Source: Adineta steineri (Eukaryota > Rotifera > Eurotatoria > Adinetida > Adinetidae). Taken from it: a DNA stretch of 64,000 nucleotides. The stretch's first letter is position 1. Every line of letters begins with the position of its first letter. The notes below the pieces were generated by a model, which saw only the letters and a list, made by a program, of their open reading frames with translations, made no database searches and was not told the origin of the DNA. Location: assembly GCA_905250115.1 (NCBI GenBank), contig CAJNOI010000001.1, forward strand, positions 821,115-885,114. The letters are read 5' to 3'. Shown here piece by piece: positions 48,022-60,758 of the stretch. A program made the translations under genes and the position numbers.

Positions 48022-50018
48022 TTCGAGAATGGATCAATTTGACCAATGAATCTTTTGATAAGTATAGTATTTGTTTTTTGTATTTTCAAAAGTAGTATGA
48101 ATAGTTTACTCTAAAAATACCATCGACGATTGAGTAACACAATAGATGAATAATTATGAAAATTTGTGAAATTAACTACGTAAAAGTATCATGTAATACT
48201 GAAAGTTACGTATAACAAAAGCACTTCTTTCGAAATCAGTTACATAGAATTGTCGGTCAAAAGAAAAAGTTTCTCTTATTACATAAGAGTTCTGTTAACT
48301 ACGAGATTAATGGATTATAGAAGCTCGACCATCTAGAGAGTGTGGGTGTGATTATCTTTATTTTCAATCCACTCCCCCCTCCCACACCCTCGTATTCTAT
48401 ACCTATCTGACCAAAAAATAAGCTATAGAAAATGAAGTGTTGTTTCCTGGCTATCAAAAGAATTTTATTATAGTTGATACGATATTTATTTCATATGTTG
48501 AAATCTTGTGGCTCTAGTACAAAAATCCTTGATATATGTGTTAATTAATTAAGTTTCGTTTATCATACTTTTATTGCATTGAATTTTAGTAATATACTCA
48601 CCTGAGTGAATTGAAGGCTATTGTAGAAATATAGAAAACAACATGATCGACTCTGAATTTAAATGGAATGACTATTATCATGAATGCTGACTTACAGAAA
48701 AAATGTGATTGATCGTGTTCATATAACTTATTTTTTATTTTAATAAATCAAGAAAATATACGTGACTGTATGATCTTTACGATTGTTTAGTAATAAACGA
48801 TGATTGATAGCAAACATGTTTTCATATCTGACATGCATATTATGACTTGAATATATTTTAATATTGGAATTTGTCCGTGAAAGACAGTTTTAAGGTGAAC
48901 ATAGAAAATGACCGAAGTAGAACTCTTATGGAATAAAATTATGAAACGCAAAATAACTATCGTAGTTAGTGAAAAACATAGACATTCAAAATATCATTTA
49001 TTTCGAAAACATATACACGAATGTATATTGAAGTTCTTGATTATGAAAATAAATCTACAAGTACTATCAACAGATGTTCAAATTTAGAGAAAAAAAGATA
49101 TTCGAGTATCGATTTACTCCCAGGCTTGCGAAACCGAAATTTCGCGTCCATATGCTTCAGGCTCATAAGGTATGTGAACATTGTATCAAAACCCGAGAGC
49201 ACGGCTCGAACGTTTTCTCATCTTATTAATCATATTTTTGTTTTGCATTTTATTGATGTTGTGCAATAACATTCTGTTTTCATCACTATAGGTAACATAT
49301 ATTTATAACCATTAGTAGAGATGGTTCATTAATATTTCATATGAAATTATTTATCTTTGAAAACATGTTGTACATGATAAGAATTTTCTTAGTGATAATT
49401 ATATCTCTCCTACCAACGTTTGATTCTTGGTTAAATATTTAGACCTGAATTATAGTGAAGAATTGACTGTCTAAACGTGTAAAAATTACTTGTAACTACT
49501 GATTTTTTATTGAAAACTTTAGAATATTGCTAAGTGTTCATCTTTGTAATATATTTCTTGTGATAAAAATAAAAGCAAACATTCCTATTAAAAAGGATTC
49601 GTGGCAGCGCTGGTCATTGAAAAATGTTCTTATAGATTCGTTTGATTCAATAAAAAATATATTTAAAATTAAATTCTTCGATGTATCTGTTAGTTAAATG
49701 AATAATCATATTTCATATAACTTTATTTTTTAATTATGTTTTTTTGTTTATATGAGGTATTCTACACATTTCATCATTTGTCTTCGAATAATATATTTAT
49801 TCTTCATTATTGTTTCATTCTCTGTTCTATAAAACTAAAAAAAGAAAAAAAAGTCACGTATGATTTATTTATTTTTATTAGCATTTCTTATTCTTCATTA
49901 ATTTCGATAATAAAATGTATGCATACTATATTTATTACAAATAAAAATTCCAATTGTATATATATATATGAAATGATTGAAAAGAAAGATTTGATTTCTT
50001 TTTATTATAGAAATAAGC
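48022..50018. other. Intergenic region upstream of the giant gene
   Basis: About 2 kb between divergent genes. A short GC-richer patch at about 49105-49215 overlaps an 82-codon plus ORF (49021-49269) without a domain and includes the palindrome cgaaatttcg. An acceptor-like tattatag ends at 50010, eight bases before the next ATG. No tRNA fold could be made. Confidence 0.45.
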
Positions 50019-51173
50019 ATGACGTCAGTTAATAATATATCAAGAATTTGTGCTACATGTCGAAAAGGTGGTGATGTATTTATGTGTCGTGGATGTCGAC
50101 AAACATTTTGTGCTAAACATGTTGATGAACATCGTAAAAAACTTTCAAAAGAAGTCGATAAACTTGCTGAAGAACATGAATTATTAGGACGTAATATGAT
50201 TCGTGATAGTGAAGTACAACTTCTTGTTTCTATTATTGATACATGGGAACAAGAATCAATTGCAAGAATTAATCTTGCTGCCGAAACTGCTCGAACGGAT
50301 TTACAAAAATGGACTGATCGAAATAATATTGAAGTTAAAATTCCATTTGAAAGAATAACAAATGAAGTTCGATCATGTCAACAAGCTGATGATTATACTG
50401 AAACTGATCTTAAAAGATGGATTCAACAATTAGAAGAATATCGAAATAAAATGGAAAAATTACCTATTCTCGATATGATAGACGATGAAGGAGATACAGA
50501 AAATATTCGTCTAATTAAATTAAAAGAAAATCATGAAGAATCAAAAGAATTTGGTTCGACTACTAATAATTCACAATTTACATTTGAACAAAGTATGATT
50601 AGTTTTCAAGAACCAACACTTCTTGTTCGTGAAAGATTTGATGATGTTAATGGAATAGCTACAGTATCAGAAGATGGTCTTTTAGCAACATATTCAGGAC
50701 CATGGTTAGGTCATTCTGGTATATGTGGTATTAATCTTTATTCATCAGGAACACATCATATTCGTTTTCGTCTCTTAGAAAAATTTTATGATCCACCATT
50801 TTTTGGTATTATTACTGCATCACAAACGAATATGGAAAAAGTTTTAGAATCAATATCTACGAATGGTTGGTGGAATCTTGATCTTCCTATTAGAAATGGT
50901 GAAAAAGATCATCGAATTCCAAAAGATAAAATTATTCGATCGTATGATGAATTAACATTAACAGTTGATTGTGAAAGAAAACAAATTTTTCTTAAACATC
51001 ATCGATCGAGAAGATTAGCTCATTTACCAATTGATATTCGAGCATGTCCTTTTCCATGGAAAATTCTTGTCGTTTTACATCGTCGTGATGATGCTGTACG
51101 AATTATTGGTGGTACATTAACTTTAACGAGAGAAAATTTAATAAGCAGATTGAGTCAAAAACGAAATGTGTAG
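50019..51173 (+). CDS. B-box zinc-finger protein with beta-rich C-terminus
   Basis: Intronless, 384 aa. Residues 11-45 (CATCRKGGDVFMCRGCRQTFCAKHV followed by DEH) form a B-box-like zinc finger. A helical/coiled-coil stretch runs from about 40 to 170 (LSKEVDKLAEEHELLG, LKRWIQQLEEYRNKMEKL). The rest is a beta-rich domain (SGICGINLYSSGTHHIRFRLLE, PPFFGIITASQ) that resembles B30.2/SPRY-like folds. The order resembles TRIM proteins but lacks a RING. TRIM-like proteins often act as scaffolds or ubiquitin adaptors; without a RING, ligase activity is not expected. I associate this type with a large bdelloid gene family (knowledge not verified here). Confidence 0.75.
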   Translation: MTSVNNISRICATCRKGGDVFMCRGCRQTFCAKHVDEHRKKLSKEVDKLAEEHELLGRNMIRDSEVQLLVSIIDTWEQESIARINLAAETARTDLQKWTDRNNIEVKIPFERITNEVRSCQQADDYTETDLKRWIQQLEEYRNKMEKLPILDMIDDEGDTENIRLIKLKENHEESKEFGSTTNNSQFTFEQSMISFQEPTLLVRERFDDVNGIATVSEDGLLATYSGPWLGHSGICGINLYSSGTHHIRFRLLEKFYDPPFFGIITASQTNMEKVLESISTNGWWNLDLPIRNGEKDHRIPKDKIIRSYDELTLTVDCERKQIFLKHHRSRRLAHLPIDIRACPFPWKILVVLHRRDDAVRIIGGTLTLTRENLISRLSQKRNV

Positions 51174-51450
51174 GAAAAAAAGAGTTTAAGTTATAAATTT
51201 CAAAATATATAAATTAAATAACAAATTTTAGATTTTATTTTAACAGTATAGAATTGTTCAAAGTCAGTATTTATTCATGCTAATCTAATCTCAACGTACT
51301 TTTTCATCTTATATAAGATAATAATTGTCCTATGAACAATGCTCTTTTGAGCTGACTTATATTCTTAGACTCTTCCTTTGTTTGTTGATATATTTAAAAT
51401 GAAAAATGTAGTATCTCTACGATAAACGTTTGTAATAGGTTGTGATACGA

Positions 51451-52080
51451 TCAGCTAGCCAAAAATGCTGCTACTGCATTAGCAAAGTGTCGACAATCAT
51501 TGAAACCCACTTCATAATTTCCAAATCTGCGTATTTCAGCGTTTACGAAGCGTTTTAGATTTCCCGCTGTTTTGTTACTGGATCGTATACGTCTACGACC
51601 TGGTCTCCAATAAGATGGTACGATTTTTACGTACATCGGTGAATAATGTTTCGGTTCAACATTAGCAATTAAATGAACCTTAAATATGTGTCCTGACCCG
51701 GTTTGAAAAACGACGAAATTATGTTTAATAAGAGTCTCATATTTGTAAAATCGAGTAATGATCATATCATCCTGAAGAAGATCGGTGTAACGATGTCGGT
51801 GGATTGCTCGACCATTAAACTCATTATTGGATGCTCTAATACCAAATAAAGCTAAAGTAGCAGCGAGATATCCTATACATTCCAAGAATATATCGTGCAA
51901 TGTTCGTTGAAAAGACATTTGTCTACTAAACAAATCAATACAACTATATGAGAAGCCGTTTTTTTTAATCAGATTAATTGAATTCCTATTGTAGCTGGTA
52001 TACTTGAAATTGATGTAGCCAGGTCCAAAATCTATAATACAAAAAGAAAAACATAAAAAATCAATGTTTAACGTCAGCAC
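51451..52080 (-). CDS. Putative papain-like-fold protein (LRAT/NlpC-like), 5' end uncertain
   Basis: The 209-codon ORF ends with FNDCRHFANAVAAFLA, a Cys-centred motif like the NCEHF box of LRAT/HRASLS and related thiol enzymes. Upstream, NFVVFQTGSGHIFKVHL offers a candidate catalytic His and strand. A TTGTATTATAG acceptor lies within the ORF (about 52032), so the true coding exon likely begins at DFGPGYINF and an upstream exon (possibly starting MDVIGRRSNG near 52160) is not securely placed. A hydrophobic stretch ECIGYLAATLALFG may be a membrane helix. If LRAT-like, it would act as an acyltransferase or phospholipase; the assignment is weak. Confidence 0.4.
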   Translation of the reverse strand: MLTLNIDFLCFSFCIIDFGPGYINFKYTSYNRNSINLIKKNGFSYSCIDLFSRQMSFQRTLHDIFLECIGYLAATLALFGIRASNNEFNGRAIHRHRYTDLLQDDMIITRFYKYETLIKHNFVVFQTGSGHIFKVHLIANVEPKHYSPMYVKIVPSYWRPGRRRIRSSNKTAGNLKRFVNAEIRRFGNYEVGFNDCRHFANAVAAFLAS

Positions 52081-54610
52081 ACCAAAGGTTAATATCTGAT
52101 GATAGTTAATGATATCCTCAAAACTCTTATACGTCCATTACTTCTTCTACCTATAACATCCATGCTATTAAAACATTACTATATGACGTCAAAGTCAAAT
52201 CATACACAGAATCTATGCGCTGTTTTTGTTAAAACACATTTTTCTCAACATGCACGTCCGTTCATATCGGCACTTCTAAATCAAAATCAAAACGCAAGTA
52301 TTATGTGCCTAATAGTACTGCTCAGATAGATGGCGTCACTTATTGACTCTTACTATTAGTACGTTCTAATGGTTTTATAATGTACTTTTAATAGTACTTG
52401 CTTTGCACAGCTTCAGAATTTTCTAAAAAATACCCCTTAAAGACCTTGAAGATTCAATTATGTTTTTATATATTTCTTAAGTAGACATCTTAGAAAATAC
52501 GATTCTACGTTTATCCCAAAAATCATTTTTTTTTTGATGAAAATTGGCTTTTTTGATGAAGAGGCGTAAGACCTTAATATAGCTGTTTCTACTTTAAGCG
52601 TAATTCAAATAAGTAACTTACCACGACGAAATAAATAAAATGTAATATATATCGACAATTTTATTTCGAAACGATGTTAATTTTATCTACTGTTGTATAT
52701 GCAGTGATGTCTGGTTGTTGTGTTTTTAGTCAAAATAATAATAATTGTTTTTACTTTTTGTATCAAGGTAATTTTCTATTCATCCTGTTCTTCATAATTT
52801 CGAGTAGACACTTTTTCATACACTGTATCGTCATCGTAAATACATCACATTCACGCATGGTTTATCTACAGTGCATGTAACATATGAAATAACATCAAGA
52901 TATATTCATGGTGCATTTTGTTCACCATGTCTCATAAGTTATTTCAACCAACAGAATCAATAAAAACTGGTAAATATTATCACAGTCTCTGTTGCTAGCT
53001 CGAATACCTTTTTCGCAAAGAGCAACATTTTACAATGAATTGAATTTGTTGTTATTCAAAAATATTGCTCCTTATAAGAACAGACTATGTAAAAATATGT
53101 AGTCTTATTTGTATGTAACCTTAGATTTAAATTGTTTATCCTTCTATCTAATATATAATAGTATACATATTCATTGTGAACACCTGTGACTCACTAAATA
53201 ATTTTATTTATCAATCATAAAATAAATATATCGGATTTTTTAATAATAATAATAATAGCAAAAAAATGATTAATTCGAAGATGAATAATCAATAAAATAG
53301 TCTTGATAATTTTTTTCTTCTTGTTGTATATTTTGTATATAATATGTCTTACAGGCCAATCAAAAAAGTGTTTGTTGATTAACTTTTTGTTTCTATCAAT
53401 ATTTAGATTTAACCTATTTTCTATTAAATCGCATAGTATTGAGCTATTCAATATATAAGAATATTAATTTACAAAACTTTTTTTTCTTCTCTTCTGACAA
53501 ATAATATTGTTTGTAAAGAAACGAAAGACGAATATATATATATGTATGCATGTATTGTTTGAGTAAATTATGTGTTAACGAAGTATGGTCATGTACCCCG
53601 TTGTAATAACAATACCGTTTAGTAAACACATGATTAGTTGATATAACCAGCTGTCGTTTCCTTTTTGTATTATTGAGCTTGAAGAAAAGAAATTTTGTTT
53701 TTAATTAACCGTTCCCGTGTTCCACCCACCTGCATTATATAGTCAAACACTTGAACGAAGAAGAGAAAAGTAAAAAATCAAATTTGATATGACACACATT
53801 CATTATACTTTTCGTCCCCCTTCGCATTCAATTCAATACAATAAAAATACGTAATTCATGTATTGTTCGTCAAGAGATTAACAACTATATGATCAGTTCG
53901 AAGTTGCTTACGGTCGTTGATCTTTTTCTTTCGTTAGCAATTTTAGTGCCCTAAAGGAGACTCATACACACACGTTCTATGTTGAACATTGAGTGTCGTT
54001 TAATTTCAATCATATATACATACATATCATCATCATTGAAAAAAGCAATCAAGCATCGCTAATCATAATCTCAGGTAAAAACATCCATATAATGAATGAT
54101 GATGATGAAATCTTTTATATTTTTGTATATAAACGAAGCAAATGATTCATAATATTGATTAATTAATCGATGGGAATACGACCGGATTTTTTCAAGAAAA
54201 AAAAAATATCAAAATGTTTATGTGAATTAGAAAAATCTGCTAGATGATTTTATATATAGTCAAGTATTACAGAAATATTTCTCATTTTTAAAAGAATAAT
54301 TTATATAAATGAGGAAGTGATTGATTTAAAGATTGTATTGAGTAAGTACTGATTTTTTTTTCTTCTTCTTCTTCTTCTCTTTTCTCTTTAAGGTATACAT
54401 CGATATTTTGCTTCTCATGTTTTTCATTGGTCACTATTTTCTTGTCTATCCTATCCCGTTATTCGTTTTTTCTCGCCTTCGTATATTTGCATTGATATTA
54501 TTGTTATTGCTTGTAAAAGAAGAGAGAACACGAAGAAGAAGAAGAAGAATAGAAGAAAAAAGATTAGATTATTTAAACGATTTTTTTTATCAAACATAAA
54601 TATACTTTCA
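52081..54610. other. Intergenic region upstream of PTF1A
   Basis: AT-rich 2.5 kb with no convincing gene. It contains a CTT tract near 54358-54380 and a GAA-rich tract near 54520-54560, and probably holds the PTF1A promoter. The 60-70-codon ORFs are low-complexity. Confidence 0.5.
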
Positions 54611-57405
54611 ATGCGATTATTATTAAATCAAACTGGTCAAATGCCAACAGCTTCAAAAGTATTTTCTGATCATGAAAGTGATGAATTTGATGAAGATGAA
54701 ATGATGGTAGATTATTCTGATGAATATCGTCGATCATCAACAATATCAAAAAAATATTCGAATCGATCGACAATCTCAAAACGAAATACAATTACAAATG
54801 GTCGAAAATCTATTCCAATTAAAAAACGATCAAATATAAAACGATCTGGTAAATCAATTCATTCCTATGATGGTTTTGATTCATTTGATATGGATGATAT
54901 GAATGATACAGATCCTCTTCAAACTAGTGGCCAACGTCATGCAGCTAATTTACGTGAAAGAAAACGTATGCAATCAATCAATGATGCTTTCGAAGGTTTA
55001 CGTACACATATACCTGTACATCCCTATGAAAAACGTTTATCAAAAGTTGATACATTACGTTTAGCTATTGATTATATAGCATTTCTCAATCGTTTATTAA
55101 CAAGTACATCACAAACAGATTCAATTCATCCATTACCTCAACCATCTCATCGTTTTCGATCACATCCATCACATCCTCATGGAAATAATTGTCCAGCATT
55201 AACAAGAAAAAAAATTATTCTTGATTGTGCACCAATAACTAATGATGAAAATGATGAAGGTAAGATATTTATATGTCATTAGGATAAATGAATTAAATTA
55301 ATAAGCGTAAATAGATCAGACACAAATTTTTTTTCTCTATGACTCTTATTTAAGTAACCAGTCGGAATAAAGTATTCTTCTTATTGATCAAACAAATCGG
55401 TGAATTATTTTTTTTTTATTATTATTATCCTTTATAACATATGTATGTTTATTTAAATCGAAAAACTATCTGATATTCTACTCCCATTAGACTCTAGTTC
55501 ATGTTGATATTTATTTATTTAGTTTAATTATTGACATACATATGTATGATAAAAACATGATTGTTTCATTTTTGTTAGAAAACAGTAGTTATTCTTTTTG
55601 TTAAGTTCTCTTTAGGGAATACTTATTTCTTTTTTTTTCGTTGAGTTGACTTAAGGCAAGAAAAAATAAGATATTGCCAATCGTACACTTGAATAGTGTG
55701 AATGTGTTGATAATTTTATCATCATCATTATTCGTTTATAAGTTTTGTTTGCCAACAAAATGAATATAATGAGTGTTCAAATGTAAACAGATTGAAACGA
55801 AAAGGAAGCAAACGATTTAGTCAGCAAAAAAATGGATAAATGATGATGATCCAACACACTTGAGAAAAGAATTAGTAACATAAAAATCAGCTGCCGGAGA
55901 CAATGACAAGATGGAATAAAAAAATGAAAAATAAAAGTGTTTATTCTATCTTATCCTATATAGACTGAACAAGTATCTATCGTTTCCACTTCAAATCCAT
56001 TTATCATCATTTCAAGCTAATGAGAATTGTTTTCTCGTCTATATATCCAAATAAAGATGTTCTACTTGATTTTTTCCCTTCCTATTGTCCCAGCTGGTCA
56101 GTGGTCGCGTGCCTCCGCCCATTTATCATACAAATATATAATAGTCATTAGAATCAGTCGGTCAAATTTTCTCTAGTCTTTGTACACATTTGATCTTTTA
56201 CTAGAATGACACTAACCGATAGAAGTAAATCATCACGTATCTCATTTCGATTTAGTTTTCTTCTTATTTTTATCCATAAAAACAATATAAAAGAATCAAT
56301 GCCGCTTTCAATTAGTTGCTTTCTTTCTTTCTTGTTCGTTAGTTATCATTACATCATCATCATACTAACTAGTTCCTCTTGACTAATCGATGAGTGTATA
56401 CCGCTATTTTATTGTTTGATATGATGTATGTTTTTATTTCTCAAAATCAAAATGATACAACGATAGGGGCAAAAAATCAAGTTGTCTATCCAATAACTTA
56501 AAAGAGTGAAAAGTGGCCCATCATCATCTTGAATGATCCTAACCGGTATCAAGAAAAAATAAAAACAAAAAAAAAAGATATGTTGATATAACAGATTATT
56601 TTCTGATATTGCCTTTGGCTTGTTTATTTTTATCGTTGAATAGAGAAATACAAAAAAATCAAATGAAATAGAATAAAATAAATGTTTTTGTTTATTAGGA
56701 CAAATTATTTTGGGTCATTCGTTAACATGGCATGATGCATCATTTCATCATTTGGTTCATCATTCATCTATTAGTGCACCTGGTTGTAATATATATCATT
56801 CGGATATAATTGTTGTTACTGCTAATGTATGGATACCTGAAATACTTTCATCATCAACTTCAATTCGTGTATCAACATCACCTTCATGTCCAGCTATTCC
56901 AATTAGTATTTCAACAAGAAATAATCATTTATCTACAAGTCGCCGTCATAGTGATGATAGTGATGATGAAAATAATCATGAAGATGACGATGGAGAAGAT
57001 AATGTAAATTTAACTAGTTTAAATCCTAATCATTTACAATCAATTTCATCACAATGGGACATGCCAATCAATGGAAATGAATTCTTGCCTGTTTATAATC
57101 ATCATCATCATCAGCAACAACAACAACAACAACAGACAGCAATTTATGAAGATGATCATGTTTGGTATGAACGATTGAGATCGATGGCAACATCAATTGG
57201 TAGTGAACAACCATCATCTTCCGATTCATCATCCAATGACATTCAACAACATCATCAATTATTTGATGTTTATTCTCAACATCTTCCACCACCAATGATG
57301 ACTGCAGTTAGTATTGATCCACATATGAATTATTATTCAACAAATCATCCATTTGATCATTATCATCATCATATACCTGAATATCAGACAATGTTTTCCT
57401 TTTGA
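54611..57405 (+). CDS. PTF1A: bHLH transcription factor PTF1A
   Basis: Two exons (54611-55259 and 56699-57405) join in phase ([11 protein letters not shown]) into 451 aa. The bHLH (residues 109-165: [19 protein letters not shown], then [29 protein letters not shown]) is very close to vertebrate PTF1A. Exon 2 carries both diagnostic C-terminal motifs, GHSLTWHD at about 222-229 and TANVWIPE at about 257-264, which bind RBPJ in vertebrates to form the trimeric PTF1 complex. An acidic N-terminus, a Ser/Asp/Glu-rich segment and His/Gln runs ([12 protein letters not shown]) are extra. PTF1A specifies inhibitory neurons and exocrine pancreas in vertebrates. The intron (1,439 bp) is about 25 times longer than most here. 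Confidence 0.9.
55260..56698 (+). promoter_or_regulatory. Long PTF1A intron with E-box/TC-box pair
   Basis: The intron holds CAGCTG E-boxes at 55888-55893 and 56091-56096. The second lies 12 bp from TTTCCC (56073-56078), in a locally GC-rich patch (to about 56130). An E-box plus TC-box is the composite PTF1 recognition site, but here the order is inverted relative to the classical element. Enhancer function is a hypothesis. Confidence 0.3.
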
Positions 57406-60368
57406 TTTTTTGTTTTTGTTTATTATATTATATTAAGAAAGAGAGCGAAAAAAAAAGAGTGCGTGTAAAAGACCAATGAGTGTTGAATTTTAGTTTAAAT
57501 AAAGTGTTAAAATAATCATGTATATTATTAAAATTTTTAAGCTTATTTGATCTTTCAATAAATGGATCAATATGAGTAGATATCAAAGGCGGAATAAAGA
57601 ACGATTAGTAGTTTCATATACATATATCTATGTATGTTATACATGTTGTTTAAGTAACCACGCCTTCGGCTCTTTTTCTTTCTATCTTATAATTGTATAT
57701 TCATGTCTTTCAGTAATAGATATACTTTGAACAATATCAATGATGAAAAAGAAATAGACATGGACACGTGTACTCGTTCTATTTCTTCTACTAGTCAAGT
57801 TTTATCAACGAATGAAAAAGAGTACAGTTATCAGTGCACTTCATCATATCAGTAAAAGGGTGAGAAAAATAACAGATTTGATATAAGTTTAAAAAAAGAA
57901 AATCTATAAAATCATACGATTATTTAATAAAAAAAAAATAATATTATGCTTGTCAAGGTTATATTATCAGTAATCAATGATGACTTTCTTGGATATATAT
58001 GATTTTCTTTGAACATATTGATTAATCTACTATGAAAATAATAATATTTGAAATGAAAAAATAAAATGGATTGATTTTCTTTTTTTCGTAGAAAACATCA
58101 AAGACTAAATCTCTTTGGAAGACTGTCAATTCAAAGCAAATAGACTATTGCTTCGAGGCAATTGGTGATAACGAAAGATTAAATGACTTGCATTTATTTG
58201 AAAAAAAGTTATTGACATACGACGGAAATCAGAATAATATTCTTTTCTTTTTATTTTCATTTTCCGATATGTCTATTTACTTTAATCATATTAGATATTC
58301 TGCTGATATATGTGTATACCTTTCTTCGTAATATTTAAAGTTCTTTATGTATAACCGGTAATGAGATTACATCGATTTAAATTTCGATGAAAAATGTTTG
58401 CTGTGTATGGCATTTTGAAAAATACATTATGATAGACAAGATTGTTTTGCAAATAAAACTAAGAAGTACATTCGAATATTTGATTTTGATAATTCTGTAT
58501 ATCAAGCAATGTAATTCAACATTTGACTAGAATAAGCAAACGAGAGAAAAAAAAGAATAGTATTTAAATAGAAGGAAGTGACATATCATATCGTTTTATT
58601 TTCATGAATCATTATTATTCATGATACTAATATTAGTAATAGGGAAAAAATATACATAAACAAAATATAGAAAATCGGATATTTTGTTTTTTTTTGTCCA
58701 GCTATAATTCGATTCATAATCATAAGTATGATTTTTGTTGAACATCATACAGATTGTTTTTTTAAATCATTAAATAAAATACATGTATATAAGTTATTTC
58801 ATTATTTGTAATATCATACGATTTTTGTATGATACGACATCCTTTTATACTTTAACAGTGCTGTATAATTAATTTGTATTATGAAACGAAAATTAAATGA
58901 GTAATTAATAAATATTTCAATATTATTCTTGAGTTTTACTTGAATACAGTTGAGAAAAACATTTTGTATATTATACTACAAACATCGATATAATCTTTAG
59001 CTAGATGAAACTTATGTCAGTACAGAAAATTGAAACTTTACATGTTTATCGATTCATTGAGATGCAAAAAAATAAAATATCCAAATGTCCTGATTACATT
59101 GAATCTGTCTTCTCATTCGGGATATTATTATTCATTCAATAAAATTGAATGAAAATACAACTCTAATAATTAAAACTATGAGATAAAATATTTTCATTCT
59201 CTCGTTATCCTATAAAATAAAAAGTAATTTTTTTCTAATAATATATTAAAATCAATATGGGCTTTGACAATATATCTCTTATATTGGCTTTCATTAACAT
59301 TCTTTAAAATGAACAAAATCACGATCAACATCTTTATTAAATATATTTGATAAAATACAATCATCGTCAAGTTCAAATCATATAGTAGAACGCATAAGTG
59401 TTGAAGAACAAGAACTAGACAAGATTTAAGTATTAATAGATCTATTTACTAAAAGAAATCCATTGATTGAAATATATGGATCAATGACATAATATAATAT
59501 TTTTCAATACAGTCTTTTGAATATTGAATCAAAAATGATTTCTTGTATTTTCTTAACAAATATTTTTATGAGCGAATTATTAATGTAAGTTTTGTAGTCA
59601 TTTCTTTGAACTATGTAATGTATAACCTTCTATAGAACAAAATATACATAAGGCATTTTTGCTAAGCGGAAAACTAAATATGAATTTTTTTCTTAAAATT
59701 ATTAGCCATTTATAAAAGTTTTTTCCAAGTTTATCGATTTTATTATGTTTATGAAGATACAACATAAATCTGATTTGTATCGATCGATTGACCCGTAACT
59801 AACTCAGATCGAATTACATAAATCGTATAAAAGAACAAGAATAAAGAATTTATTCAATACTCTGACTAATAAAGGTAATAGACTGACAAAAAAAATTTTC
59901 GATCTAATTTATCAAAAAGCAATGAGTATTGTCATGATATATGAAGCCAAAAAAAAGGTAAGATTAAATCATAAGGACAATAAACATTTTTTTGTGTATA
60001 AAATTACATTTATCTAATAAAATAATGTAATCATCTATGAATACAAATGATAGATTGGATTATGAAGTGAACAATCGTTTAGTACGAAATACAGTATAAT
60101 CGATCGAATCTATCGCTATAGTTATCGAATAAATGCATCTGTAATAATTGGAAGTTAATAGGTGATAATATAGACGATTGTATGACGTCTATTCATGATC
60201 AAAAGATTACTTTCTTTTTTTTTTTCTTCAGTATATTTGTAACGTTTTTGTCACTTTTATTCGTTCTGTCAAGGTGTTTGTCTACGTAACGTGTGTGTGT
60301 GTGTGTGTGTGTGTGTTTCTTTTTCTTGGTCATATGTTTATTTGTGTACATTTATATGAAAAAAGAAA
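57406..60368. other. Intergenic region, nothing recognised
   Basis: AT-rich 3 kb spacer between PTF1A and the Ly6 gene. No ORF of protein-like composition. It ends with a (GT)n run. Confidence 0.5.
60291..60316 (+). repeat. (GT)13 microsatellite
   Basis: Uninterrupted gt dinucleotides about 50 bp upstream of the Ly6-type start codon. Confidence 0.9.
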
Positions 60369-60758
60369 ATGATGAAATTATACATCTATCTTATAGTTTT
60401 ACTACAGATCGAAGTAGTTTTTGGCATTCGTTGTTATTCATGTGTTGGTAAAATAGGTAATAAAAAACAACCTGAAGATCCATGTTTAAATCCAGGAAAA
60501 AATGTTGGTGATGGCAATGTAACTGAAATCGATTGTTCAAGTACAAAACTTTGTTGGAAAGCCATCAGTGGTGGACAATTAAAACGTGGTTGTGGAGAAA
60601 AACGATGTGCTTTTATACCTGATATAAGTATAGGTTCACTTATTAGTCAAACATGTTGTACAAATGATTTATGTAATCATACATCGCCAATAATATTATC
60701 AAAATGGATAATTTATTCTTTTATAATTTTTAGTATCTGTTTTCGGTTATATTATTAA
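60369..60758 (+). CDS. Ly6/uPAR three-finger protein, GPI-anchored
   Basis: A single exon of 129 aa. A signal peptide (MMKLYIYLIVLLQIEVVFG) is followed by IRCYSC, the standard start of the mature domain. There are ten cysteines in the mature part, ending in TCCTNDLCNHT, the CCxxDxCN signature of Ly6/uPAR. A hydrophobic C-terminal tail (IIYSFIIFSICFRLYY) after a small-residue region suggests a GPI anchor. N-glycosylation sites NVT and NHT are present. The family modulates ion channels and receptors at the cell surface (for example quiver/sleepless, lynx); the partner is unknown. The ATG may be either of the first two Met codons. Confidence 0.85.
   Translation: MMKLYIYLIVLLQIEVVFGIRCYSCVGKIGNKKQPEDPCLNPGKNVGDGNVTEIDCSSTKLCWKAISGGQLKRGCGEKRCAFIPDISIGSLISQTCCTNDLCNHTSPIILSKWIIYSFIIFSICFRLYY

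Noticed and set aside
48330-48400. GTGTGGG / CCCACACCC stretch as an internal bdelloid telomere repeat or hairpin
   Set aside because: Only one or two imperfect units and poor pairing; not a tandem telomeric array.
49100-49220. tRNA gene suggested by a ttcga-containing GC patch
   Set aside because: No cloverleaf or acceptor stem could be formed on either strand.
49021-49269. 82-codon ORF as a reverse transcriptase or LINE remnant
   Set aside because: No catalytic motif could be matched; only a slight rise in GC suggested it.
54408-54599. 63-codon ORF upstream of PTF1A
   Set aside because: It consists of low-complexity Leu/Phe and Arg runs from CTT and GAA tracts, so it is a simple-repeat artefact.
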